Notes under the pieces: generated by a model
Databases searched by the model: none
The model's input: the letters and a program-made list of their open reading frames with translations, nothing else
What the model was told of the DNA's origin: nothing
Shown: in pieces, positions 28,005-36,107 of the stretch
Layout of the letters: every line of letters begins with the position of its first letter
Numbering within the stretch: position 1 is the first letter of the stretch
Translations under genes and position numbers: made by a program
Assembly (NCBI GenBank): GCA_001708385.1
Contig: CP012388.1
Location: forward strand, 2,418,001-2,482,000
Direction of reading: 5' to 3'
DNA: 64,000 nucleotides
Source: Flavobacterium psychrophilum
GTDB lineage: Bacteria; Bacteroidota; Bacteroidia; Flavobacteriales; Flavobacteriaceae

Positions 28005-28100
28005 ATTGCTGTAAGTAAGCGAAAACAGTATTTACCTGCACATTCCTGCCGGTAACCTCAAAAATTATTTTGATTGCGAAAGCTGCCGTACGTTTGTCTC

Positions 28101-28275
28101 AGGTTTAAGAATTTAATAGGTTTTGATTTGATTGAATTAAGTCCTGTGTTGCCCCCAAGACAGGCGGTCCGGCAGAAGTGCCGGGCGTCATAAACAGTAT
28201 TCCGGAGCCCCCAACGGTATGCTGCAATAAAAAAGAGGCTGTATCATTTTTAAAATGATTACCAGCCTCTTTTTT
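28101..28275 (+). ncRNA. array unit 3, putative sRNA with an extra hairpin
   Basis: The -7 element TACGTTTG is at 28089-28096. Hairpin 1 (28143-28147 with 28160-28164) shows CCCCC at 28152-28156. An extra perfect 6-bp hairpin with a GAAG loop lies at 28169-28184 and is found in no other unit. Hairpin 2 (28195-28204 with 28215-28224, one mismatch) shows CCCCC at 28208-28212. The terminator (28232-28275) is long and nearly symmetric, so it could also stop the convergent oxidoreductase gene. Confidence 0.75.
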
Positions 28276-28300
28276 ATTATAGGTCATCACGATAATTGTT

Positions 28301-28891
28301 TCAATTTACTATTTCGTCAACAACTTTATTCGCCTGTGCAAACAGGGCATCATAATGCGCCTGGTCCCTTTCTCCTTCAAAACCTATAGTGTCGTACAGA
28401 AATTCAGCCTTTGCGTCGTTCACGCCACAGTATACCGACAAGCTTTCGATCATCATGTGTTTCATGTACTCGTAATTGCCCTTTGTTTCGAAAGCTTCCT
28501 CCGTTTCGCCTGTCAATGCAATCCATCTGGTTTTATTAACGGGAAGCCTGTTGCCTTTTCCATAAGCTAGTCCGTTAGTCCAGACTTTGTCTATATATCC
28601 TTTTAAAATAGCAGGGAAAGAATACCACCAAACAGGGAACACGATAAATAAGGTGTCTACACCCTTCAGGCTCTCAAACAGGGTTCTTACTTCTTTGGTG
28701 TACGGATAGTTAATATCATCCCATTTGGGCTCGTCTACTTCATTCATAACAGGATTAAAGCCATATCTGTATAGGTCGAGTTCGCTTACATGCAGGCCTT
28801 TTTCCTCGGCATGAATTTTCATCGAATTTACAATCTGTGCAGTAAGTGAGTCTATCCTGGGATGCGCCCATACAAAATGTACTTTTTTCAT
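28301..28891 (-). CDS. NAD(P)H oxidoreductase, flavodoxin-like fold (quinone reductase type)
   Basis: This 196-residue flavodoxin-fold protein of the NQO1/MdaB/YwrO group has FVWAHPRIDSLTAQIV near the N-terminus (FMN or FAD phosphate loop) and VFPVWWYSFPAILKGYIDKV around residues 78-97, both typical. It probably reduces quinones or electrophiles by two electrons with NAD(P)H in the cytosol. It lies on the minus strand inside the sRNA array, between units 3 and 4, with its own promoter-like element at 28926-28933. The array terminator at 28232-28275 lies just past its stop codon. Confidence 0.9.
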   Translation of the reverse strand: MKKVHFVWAHPRIDSLTAQIVNSMKIHAEEKGLHVSELDLYRYGFNPVMNEVDEPKWDDINYPYTKEVRTLFESLKGVDTLFIVFPVWWYSFPAILKGYIDKVWTNGLAYGKGNRLPVNKTRWIALTGETEEAFETKGNYEYMKHMMIESLSVYCGVNDAKAEFLYDTIGFEGERDQAHYDALFAQANKVVDEIVN

Positions 28892-28925
28892 AGCGGTAGG
28901 GTAGCTCGTTGATGAGCAGGAAGAA

Positions 28926-28933
28926 CAAATTTA
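28926..28933 (-). promoter_or_regulatory. candidate -7 element TAAATTTG for the oxidoreductase
   Basis: Exact TAnnTTTG match on the minus strand, 34 bases before the start codon at 28891. Confidence 0.45.
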
Positions 28934-29095
28934 AAGGTATCAATGGTAAAGCAGAACACATTTAACGAAGTGTTGTACTCATGGATTAGAAAGACTGTTA
29001 GCCGCGAAAACGGTTTCTCGCCCTGTTTACCTACACATTTTTAGTACTTACCTCAAAAATTATGTCGGTTAAAAATGCTGCCGTACGTTTGTCTC

Positions 29096-29223
29096 AGGTT
29101 TGATTGATTGGTTACAAGTCCTGCTGGTACCCCCGACAGCAGGCAATTTTAAAAAGACATACATTTTGCCCCCAAAATTATGCTGCTAAAAAAACCTGTG
29201 CTTCAGCAAGCGCAGGTTTTTTT
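29096..29223 (+). ncRNA. array unit 4, putative sRNA
   Basis: Box A is at 29029 and box B at 29051, with the -7 element TACGTTTG at 29084-29091. Hairpin 1 has a perfect 7-bp stem (29120-29126 with 29137-29143) and CCCCC at 29130-29134. Hairpin 2 (29158-29182) shows GCCCCC at 29168-29173, with inner stem ATTTT/AAAAT. The terminator pairs CCTGTGC (29195-29201) with GCGCAGG (29210-29216), including one G-U pair, and ends in seven T residues. Confidence 0.8.
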
Positions 29224-29330
29224 ATGCCATTTTACAGATAAAAAGTGCTGTTGGTCGATTGAATTCTGAAAATCTGCTTCAAATTTCTTCCCCTTAAAAA
29301 CATATAGTAGTTTTAATATAAGTTTTAAAG

Positions 29331-29457
29331 TCATTTTTGGTATAAAACAAAAGTCCTGCTTCGGGGGTTGCAGGCAAACTGAAATACATTACGTGCCCCC
29401 CACGTATGTAGATTTAGTCAAAAAAAGACCTGTGTTATTACTAGCGCAGGTCTTTTT
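29331..29457 (+). ncRNA. array unit 5, divergent sRNA with a GGGGG loop
   Basis: The promoter is degenerate: TAAGTTTT at 29319-29326 and only a box B remnant (CCTTAAAAA at 29292-29300). Hairpin 1 (29355-29359 with 29370-29374) carries GGGGG at 29363-29367 where sister units carry CCCCC. Hairpin 2 is the strongest of the family, ten pairs with one bulge (29385-29410), and its loop is exactly CCCCC (29396-29400). The terminator pairs GACCTGTG with CGCAGGTC (29427-29452). Loop 1 could pair with loop 2 or with the loops of sister RNAs. Confidence 0.7.
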
Positions 29458-29533
29458 GTTCTGTTAACCGACACAATTTCTCCCTTAACCTCAAAAATTA
29501 TTTTGGTTGAATATCCTACCGTAAGTTTGTCTC

Positions 29534-29676
29534 AGGTTTGAAATTAATACGTTTGATTTGATTGATTAAAAAGTCCTGTTTCGCCCCCAAGTGCAGGCAA
29601 AAATTACAAACAACACTTGCCCCCAAAAGTATGTTGTTACTTAAAAAACCCTGAGTTTAGCGACTCAGGGTTTTTT
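29534..29676 (+). ncRNA. array unit 6, putative sRNA
   Basis: Box A variant AACCGACACA is at 29466, box B at 29489 and the -7 element TAAGTTTG at 29522-29529. Hairpin 1 (29575-29597) shows CCCCC at 29584-29588. Hairpin 2 (29609-29638) shows CCCCC at 29620-29624 on an AACAACA/TGTTGTT stem. The terminator pairs CCCTGAGT (29649-29656) with ACTCAGGG (29663-29670) and has A and T tracts of six. It is nearly identical to unit 10. Confidence 0.8.
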
Positions 29677-29800
29677 AATGCACTATGTTTTGATATAACA
29701 AATGTGGCCTATATCCAGAATTAAAGAATGTTTACCTGCACATTTTTACTACTGACCTCAAAAATTATGTTGGTTAAAAATACTGCCGTACGTTTGTCTC

Positions 29801-29923
29801 AGGTTTGATTGATTGGTTACAAGTCCTGCTGCTGCCCCCACAGCAGGCAATTTTACAAAACAACATATTTGCCCCCAAAAGTATGTTACTAAAAAATCCT
29901 GCGTTGGTAGCGCAGGATTTTTT
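29801..29923 (+). ncRNA. array unit 7, putative sRNA (best match to the consensus)
   Basis: Box A is at 29734 and box B at 29756, with the -7 element TACGTTTG at 29789-29796. Hairpin 1 has a perfect 7-bp stem (29825-29831 with 29841-29847) and CCCCC at 29835-29839. Hairpin 2 (29862-29887) shows CCCCC at 29872-29876. The terminator pairs TCCTGCG with CGCAGGA (29897-29917) and ends in six T residues. Confidence 0.85.
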
Positions 29924-30062
29924 ATTTGGTGTTATAGCGTACTTCTCACTATTCAAATTCAAAAATCTAAATACCCTTTTTTCATTTCCGGATTAACCGA
30001 CACATTTTTAGTGCCTACCTCAAAAATTATGTTGGTTAAAAATACTGGCGTAGGTTTGTCTC

Positions 30063-30187
30063 AGGTTTGATTGATTGGTTACAAGTCCTGCTGAATGCCC
30101 CCACAGCAGGCAATTTTACAAAACAACATATTTGCCCCCAAAAGTATGTTACTAAAAAATCCTGCGTTTGGTAATGCGGGATTTTTT
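30063..30187 (+). ncRNA. array unit 8, putative sRNA
   Basis: Box A variant AACCGACACATT is at 29995, box B at 30019 and the -7 element TAGGTTTG at 30051-30058. Hairpin 1 (30087-30093 with 30104-30110) shows CCCCC at 30098-30102. Hairpin 2 (30125-30150) shows CCCCC at 30135-30139. The terminator (30154-30187) differs from unit 7 by an A to G change that turns a T-A pair into a T-G wobble, so the stem is kept. Confidence 0.85.
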
Positions 30188-30325
30188 ATTTGGTGTTATA
30201 TCGTACTTCTCACTATTCAGATTCAAAATCTAAATATCCTTTTTTCATTTATAGATTAACCGACACATTTTTAGCGCCTACCTCAAAAATTATGTTGGTT
30301 AAAAATACTGCCGTAGGTTTGTCTC

Positions 30326-30448
30326 AGGTTTGATTGATTGGTTACAAGTCCTGCTGACTGCCCCCACAGCAGGCAATTTTACAAAACAACATATTTGCCC
30401 CCAAAAATGTTGCTAAAAAATCCTGCGTTTGGTAATGCGGGATTTTTT
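30326..30448 (+). ncRNA. array unit 9, putative sRNA
   Basis: A near copy of unit 8, 263 bp downstream. The -7 element TAGGTTTG is at 30314-30321. Hairpin 1 (30350-30356 with 30367-30373) shows CCCCC at 30361-30365. Hairpin 2 (30388-30411) shows CCCCC at 30398-30402 and has lost three bases on the 3' side of the stem compared with unit 8. The terminator is at 30415-30448. Confidence 0.85.
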
Positions 30449-30587
30449 ATTTGATGTCATGACTGACTTCTCACTTATTCAGATTTAAGATCCGGTCATC
30501 TAACATCAAGTTTCCGGTTAACCGACACATTTACACCGGTAACCTCAAAAATTATTTTAGCTGAAAATCCCGCCGTACGTTTGTCTC

Positions 30588-30734
30588 AGGTTTGAAATTA
30601 ATACGTTTGATTTGATTGATTAAAAGTCCTGTTTCGCCCCCAAGTGCAGGCAAAAAAAGAATTACAAAACGACACTTGCCCCCAAAAGTATGTTGTTATT
30701 AAAAAACCCTGAGTTTAGCGACTCAGGGTTTTTT
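30588..30734 (+). ncRNA. array unit 10, putative sRNA
   Basis: A near copy of unit 6 placed after units 7-9. The -7 element TACGTTTG is at 30576-30583. Hairpin 1 (30628-30650) shows CCCCC at 30637-30641. Hairpin 2 (30668-30697) shows CCCCC at 30679-30683; an A to G change at 30671 against unit 6 replaces A-T by a G-T wobble and keeps the stem. The terminator (30701-30734) has the same stem as unit 6. Confidence 0.85.
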
Positions 30735-30811
30735 AATGGCGTTTACCTACAAATTTGGGGGTTTCACCTCAAAAATTATAGTAACATCTAAATCTGCTAT
30801 AGCTTAGCCTC

Positions 30812-30957
30812 AAGTTTAAGTTATTAGAGAAATTTGTAAGGAAATTTCTCTGCAAGTCCTGCCTTAACCTGCAGGCAATTACAATAAACATTACGCTTTT
30901 AAAGCAGAATGTATTTCTTTTTCACACTTAAAGCCCGTGCCTAGCACAGGCTTTTTT
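30812..30957 (+). ncRNA. array unit 11, divergent putative sRNA without C-rich loops
   Basis: Box B is intact at 30767, but the -7 element is TAGCTTAG (30800-30807), one base off consensus. A perfect 9-bp hairpin (30827-30835 with 30842-30850) is added before hairpin 1. Hairpin 1 (30858-30862 with 30871-30875) keeps CCTGC/GCAGG but has the loop CTTAACCT. Hairpin 2 (30888-30912) has an inner GCTTTTAAAGC palindrome and no C run. The terminator is at 30930-30957. Confidence 0.6.
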
Positions 30958-31001
30958 ATTTGGTAGTGCAGCGTATTCTTAAAAACCTGAAACAAAAAAA
31001 T

Positions 31002-31009
31002 TACTTTTG
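31002..31009 (+). promoter_or_regulatory. candidate -7 element TACTTTTG for the ArsC/Spx-like gene
   Basis: Exact TAnnTTTG match ending only 4 bases before the ATG at 31014. If used, the mRNA would be leaderless or nearly so. Confidence 0.45.
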
Positions 31010-31013
31010 CAGT

Positions 31014-31364
31014 ATGAAAGCTATATTTTACCTGAAAACCTGCGATACATGCAGGAAGATTCTAAAATCGTTACCTACTACCGAAGGTTTTACACTTCGT
31101 GAAATAAAATCAGAAGCCATTACACCTGCAGAGCTTGAAGAAATGAGACGCCTTGCGGGAAGTTACGAAGCGCTTTTTAGCCGTAAAACAACCCTTTATA
31201 AAGAACGCGGACTTAAAGATGCAGTGCTTACCGAAGATGATTATAAAAACCTCATCCTGGAGCATTATACCTTTTTAAGCCGACCTGTTATTGTAGATGG
31301 CGAAACTATATTTGTTGGAAACAGCAAGCCTGTAGTTGAAGCAGCTATTGCACATTTGGGATAA
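31014..31364 (+). CDS. ArsC/Spx-like thioredoxin-fold protein
   Basis: This 116-residue protein of the arsenate reductase (ArsC/YffB/Spx) family has the N-terminal YLKTCDTCRKIL, with Cys10 and Cys13, and later LSRPVIVDGETIFVG near residue 90, as in the family. The start at 31014 is chosen because an upstream in-frame extension is not family-like and runs into the array terminator. A role in arsenate reduction is not certain, since many members act in other redox tasks. It directly follows the sRNA array. Confidence 0.85.
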   Translation: MKAIFYLKTCDTCRKILKSLPTTEGFTLREIKSEAITPAELEEMRRLAGSYEALFSRKTTLYKERGLKDAVLTEDDYKNLILEHYTFLSRPVIVDGETIFVGNSKPVVEAAIAHLG

Positions 31365-31382
31365 CGTATTAAAAACCGATAA

Positions 31383-31883
31383 CTACTTACTAGCCGCAGC
31401 AAACCATTCTTCCAGTATAGGAAAGATAACGTTAGATACTTTTAAGATAGGGTAAAAGAAAATAGACTCGTCGAGTGTTTTCTTTTCGGCTATAAAGTTG
31501 TTGTGGTTTATTTTTACAAAAAAGGTCAGTAATACACTTAGTATTAATACGGTTCTTAATAATCCGAAAATGGCACCCATAATACGGTTTACTAAACCGA
31601 GACCTGAGAAATCGGCTATTTTGGTCATGAATTTGGCAAGCAGCGTTATACCGATTACCACACCAACAAAGGTTATAATAAAGGCAACAATTGCTGCTGT
31701 TTTAGGATCGTCTGGCAAATGGCCATCGAAGAAACTGCCCACAGCCCCCGAAAATTTTATAGCAATATAAATACCCAGCAATAGCGATACCAGCGATGCC
31801 AGTTCTACAAAAAGTCCTTTGCGCACGCCGTTAAAAACGCCATAGCCAAGAATGCAGCATAAAATAATATCTAAACCTGTCAT
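31383..31883 (-). CDS. CvpA family membrane protein
   Basis: This 166-residue inner-membrane protein has four predicted helices and the opening GLDIILCCILGYGVFNGVRKG, which is typical of the CvpA family (colicin V production accessory protein). The start is set at 31883, five bases from a TATCTTTG element; an upstream ATG at 31910 would extend past it. CvpA is broadly conserved and linked to envelope function, and the exact role is unknown. It is divergent from the next gene. Confidence 0.88.
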   Translation of the reverse strand: MTGLDIILCCILGYGVFNGVRKGLFVELASLVSLLLGIYIAIKFSGAVGSFFDGHLPDDPKTAAIVAFIITFVGVVIGITLLAKFMTKIADFSGLGLVNRIMGAIFGLLRTVLILSVLLTFFVKINHNNFIAEKKTLDESIFFYPILKVSNVIFPILEEWFAAASK

Positions 31884-31887
31884 GGGG

Positions 31888-31895
31888 CAAAGATA
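31888..31895 (-). promoter_or_regulatory. candidate -7 element TATCTTTG for cvpA
   Basis: Exact TAnnTTTG match on the minus strand, ending 4 bases before the chosen CvpA start codon. This again suggests a very short leader. Confidence 0.45.
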
Positions 31896-31947
31896 GTATT
31901 CGGCACACACAAACCAAAAGGCCTGCGGGCATTAAATTTCAACTCAC

Positions 31948-31955
31948 TATCTTTG
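31948..31955 (+). promoter_or_regulatory. candidate -7 element TATCTTTG for the gene at 31974
   Basis: Exact TAnnTTTG match ending 18 bases before the start codon, facing away from the cvpA element. Confidence 0.5.
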
Positions 31956-31973
31956 CGTTTTTAAAACATAAAA

Positions 31974-32330
31974 ATGTCAAGAGACGAACAATTAAAATTA
32001 CGCTGGGAACAGCTTGTCACTATACTGTCTGACCGATTTGCCGATGGCGATGCGTTAGACCTTGATGCCATCATTTACCTTATCGGGGTGCAGGAACTAG
32101 GCCAGTTCAACAAAAAATTCAAAAAAGACGAAAAGGTAAACCTTATGCATATTGCCATTTGCCGCCTTTTAGAGCCTTTTGGGTATTATGAATTTGACTA
32201 TTTTGATGAAGACGGATGGCCGCACTACACCGTTAAGGAAGAACTGCCACCGCTAAAAGCAGGGGAGCAGAGCATATTGATGAAAGGCGCTATAGTTGAC
32301 TATTTCCTTGAAAAAGGACTTATTAAATAA
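31974..32330 (+). CDS. conserved hypothetical protein
   Basis: This 118-residue soluble protein opens with MSRDEQLKLRWEQLVTIL and contains acidic and aromatic stretches (FDYFDEDGWPHYTV). I believe it is conserved in Bacteroidota, but I know no function. No signal peptide or helix through the membrane is seen. It has its own promoter-like element and ends before a hairpin shared with gdhA. Confidence 0.8.
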   Translation: MSRDEQLKLRWEQLVTILSDRFADGDALDLDAIIYLIGVQELGQFNKKFKKDEKVNLMHIAICRLLEPFGYYEFDYFDEDGWPHYTVKEELPPLKAGEQSILMKGAIVDYFLEKGLIK

Positions 32331-32365
32331 GTCTCCGTATACAGAAAACTGCTTCGGAAGAAAAG

Positions 32366-32396
32366 CAAAAACTCCACGCACAGCGTGGGGTTTTGT
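32366..32396. terminator. bidirectional terminator between the hypothetical gene and gdhA
   Basis: The stem ACTCCACGC (32371-32379) pairs with GCGTGGGGT (32383-32391), including a G-T pair. A-rich and T-rich flanks give a T tract on both strands, fitting the convergent genes on either side. Confidence 0.75.
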
Positions 32397-32415
32397 ATTT
32401 TTATAAAGGCACGTG

Positions 32416-33920
<1,505 letters not shown>

Positions 33921-33951
33921 AAATATATCTTAAATCTAAAACAACACTGCG

Positions 33952-35097
33952 TTATGCAAATGCCTGTTCTATATCTTTTAATAGATCTTCAATGTCTTCA
34001 ACACCAACACTAAGGCGCACAAGATCGTCGGTAATACCAATCTCTTTACGTTTAGGTTCGGGTATAGATGCATGCGTCATCAGGGCAGGGTGGTTGGCTA
34101 AAGATTCTACACCACCAAGCGATTCTGCAAGTGTAAACACTTTTACATTTTCAAGGAAAGAAATTGCATCTGCTTTTGCTCCCGATTTAAATGTAAACGA
34201 TACCATACCGCCATACTGACCGTTCATTTGCTTTTTAGCAACTTCGTGGTTAGCATGTTTTTCAAGTCCGGGATAGTATACTTTTTCAACCTTCGGATGA
34301 TTTACCAGGTATTCGGCAACTTTTTGTCCGTTTTCACTGTGGCGCTGTACCCTTAGGTGCAGGGTTTTAATACCGCGAAGCACAAGGTAAGAATCCTGTG
34401 GGCCAAGGGTTGCCCCCGTAGCAAACTGAAGGAAATGCATTTTATCGCCCAGCTCTGCATCTTTAATAATTAGTGCACCCGCAATAACGTCGCTATGCCC
34501 GCCAAGGTATTTTGTAGCAGAGTGCATAACAATATCGGCACCTAGATCGATAGGTCGCTGAAGGTATGGTGTTGCAAAAGTATTATCTACAGCAAAAAGT
34601 ATGTTTTTAGCCTTTGTTATCTTTCCGATAGCTTCAATATCTACTACTTTCATAAGCGGGTTAGTTGGTGTTTCTACCCAAACAAGCTTAGTGTTTTCGT
34701 TTATAAGCGACTGAAATTTATCAAGGTCATTCATATCCACAAAATGGAATTTTATACCCATATCCTGATAAATGCGTGTAAACATACGGTAGGTACCTCC
34801 ATAAAGGTCGTCCATAGCAATAACCTCATCGTTAGGCTTAAGCAGCTTCATAACGCAGTCGGTTGCTGCAAGTCCCGATGAAAACGCAAGTCCGCGTGCA
34901 CCGTTCTCAATGCTCGCAAGGGCATCCTCAAGAGCAGTACGTGTAGGGTTTGCACCGCGGCTATATTCGTATCCGTTTATAAGTACTCCGGGGCTTTTCT
35001 GAGCGAAGGTAGATGTTTGAAAAACCGGCGGCATTACTGCGCCCGTGTGCTCTTCATGATGCTGGCCTCCGTGTATGGTTTTAGTGTTAAATTTCAT
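33952..35097 (-). CDS. PLP-dependent trans-sulfuration enzyme (cystathionine gamma-synthase/lyase type)
   Basis: This 381-residue Cys/Met metabolism PLP enzyme has the PLP lysine as Lys196 in MHSATKYLGGHSD. The conserved YEYSRGANPTR (43-53), SSGLAAT and AESLGGVESLANHPA segments are in place, and the length is normal. Sequence alone does not separate gamma-synthase from gamma-lyase or methionine gamma-lyase. The N-terminal MKFNTKTIHGGQ fits Bacteroidota enzymes usually called cystathionine gamma-synthase. A TAAATTTG element lies upstream. Confidence 0.9.
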   Translation of the reverse strand: MKFNTKTIHGGQHHEEHTGAVMPPVFQTSTFAQKSPGVLINGYEYSRGANPTRTALEDALASIENGARGLAFSSGLAATDCVMKLLKPNDEVIAMDDLYGGTYRMFTRIYQDMGIKFHFVDMNDLDKFQSLINENTKLVWVETPTNPLMKVVDIEAIGKITKAKNILFAVDNTFATPYLQRPIDLGADIVMHSATKYLGGHSDVIAGALIIKDAELGDKMHFLQFATGATLGPQDSYLVLRGIKTLHLRVQRHSENGQKVAEYLVNHPKVEKVYYPGLEKHANHEVAKKQMNGQYGGMVSFTFKSGAKADAISFLENVKVFTLAESLGGVESLANHPALMTHASIPEPKRKEIGITDDLVRLSVGVEDIEDLLKDIEQAFA

Positions 35098-35129
35098 ATA
35101 ATCGTATATTCGTTCTCATTAATTTTAGG

Positions 35130-35137
35130 CAAATTTA
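35130..35137 (-). promoter_or_regulatory. candidate -7 element TAAATTTG for the trans-sulfuration gene
   Basis: Exact TAnnTTTG match on the minus strand, 32 bases before the start codon at 35097. Confidence 0.45.
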
Positions 35138-35199
35138 CTGTAATTTAATTTCCCGCGTATGCGGATAAGCGTGTTTTACACAACTATAACACTTATACT

Positions 35200-36000
35200 A
35201 TGAAACAACTGCTAGTCTTAGCCCTTGCCTTTTCGCTGCTTACAGCCTGCAAGGATGATAAAGAAAAAACAACCGAAGATGTTACAGAAACTATTGTAGA
35301 AGAAGCACCTGCACTATCTTTTGAGAACAAAGAGTACAATAAAAAAACAACGTTGCCATGCAAAGGCGATGTTTGTACGTATGTATCTATAAGTGTTCCG
35401 GAGGCTAAAGGCGCACCGGAGGTTAGCGATAGCATTAATCATGAAATATTTAAGGTAACAAGAAGCATAGTATACTTTGGTGAAAAACCAACCGCTGCAA
35501 AAAGCTATAAAGAACTTATGGATTCGTTTATAGGGTCTTATGAAGAACTTGCTAAAAAATATCCTGCCGATGCCATGCCGTGGGAAGCAAAAATTAAAGC
35601 AACTATAGATTACCAAAGCGATAATATTATAAACATAAAACTTAACAATTATATGTTTACCGGAGGAGCGCACGGATACGAAGGCAACCGTTCGCTTTTG
35701 TTTGATGCGAAAACAGGAAGAACACTTACGTACGATGCCATTTTACACGACAGAAAAGCGTTTACAGCTTTTGCCGAAAAGAAGTTTCGCGAAAAATTTA
35801 ATATCCCGGCAGGTAAATCTATAAATGCTACCGGATTGTTTTTTGAGAATGATAAATTTATCCTTCCACAAAATATATTTTATAAAGAAAACGGACTTCT
35901 TTTATACTACAACAGTGTAGAGATTGGCTCTTTTGCCGACGGTCCTAAAGAACTTTTATTACCGTATAGTGAAATTGGTACGTTTCTGAAAGTAAAATAA
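35200..36000 (+). CDS. DUF3298/DUF4163-type lipoprotein
   Basis: This 266-residue lipoprotein has a lipobox ending at Cys17 (LLTAC). A domain with NNYMFTGGAHGYEGNRSLLFDAKTG follows, typical of the DUF4163-DUF3298 pair found in RsiV-like extracellular domains. The C-terminal DUF3298 part runs from about 165 to 262. It is probably an envelope-anchored periplasmic protein, possibly binding peptidoglycan or lysozyme as RsiV does, which is inference. Confidence 0.85.
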   Translation: MKQLLVLALAFSLLTACKDDKEKTTEDVTETIVEEAPALSFENKEYNKKTTLPCKGDVCTYVSISVPEAKGAPEVSDSINHEIFKVTRSIVYFGEKPTAAKSYKELMDSFIGSYEELAKKYPADAMPWEAKIKATIDYQSDNIINIKLNNYMFTGGAHGYEGNRSLLFDAKTGRTLTYDAILHDRKAFTAFAEKKFREKFNIPAGKSINATGLFFENDKFILPQNIFYKENGLLLYYNSVEIGSFADGPKELLLPYSEIGTFLKVK

Positions 36001-36107
36001 CTCTGAATGTTAATTAACATTTTAAAGCTAAGTTATTGATAATCATTTTGTAACTTTATATATGACTTAAAGAAGTCGATTTGAGATTTGCCTAAGATTA
36101 AAAGGAC

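Larger units (their letters stand above)
27561..30957 (+). repeat. tandem array of eleven paralogous small-RNA units with twin C-rich loops
   Basis: Eleven units lie in direct orientation, about 200-270 bp apart, except where one minus-strand gene sits between units 3 and 4. The shared order has five parts. Box A is close to ACCTGCACATTT. Box B is CCTCAAAAATTAT. About 20 bases on comes the -7 element TAnnTTTG, followed by TCTCAGGTTT. Hairpin 1 is CCTG...CAGG. Hairpin 2 and a T-tailed terminator hairpin close the unit. Both loops usually show GCCCCC. Stems differ between units while pairing is kept, which points to selection on RNA structure. No reading frame is conserved across units. Units 7, 8 and 9 are near copies, as are units 6 and 10, so duplication is recent. 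I match this to no family I can name; it resembles multi-copy C-rich-loop sRNAs such as Listeria LhrC in design only. Confidence 0.85.

Noticed and set aside
29805..30070. Overlapping short reading frames in the array (for example 29805-29996 and 29813-30070)
   Set aside because: The frames are not kept from unit to unit, cross terminator hairpins and partly lack an ATG start. The conserved features are stems, loops and promoters, not codons.
27561..30957. CRISPR array or integron cassette array
   Set aside because: Units are about 260 bp with internal promoters and terminators. There are no short identical repeats with unique spacers, no cas genes, and no attC sites with cassette genes or integrase.
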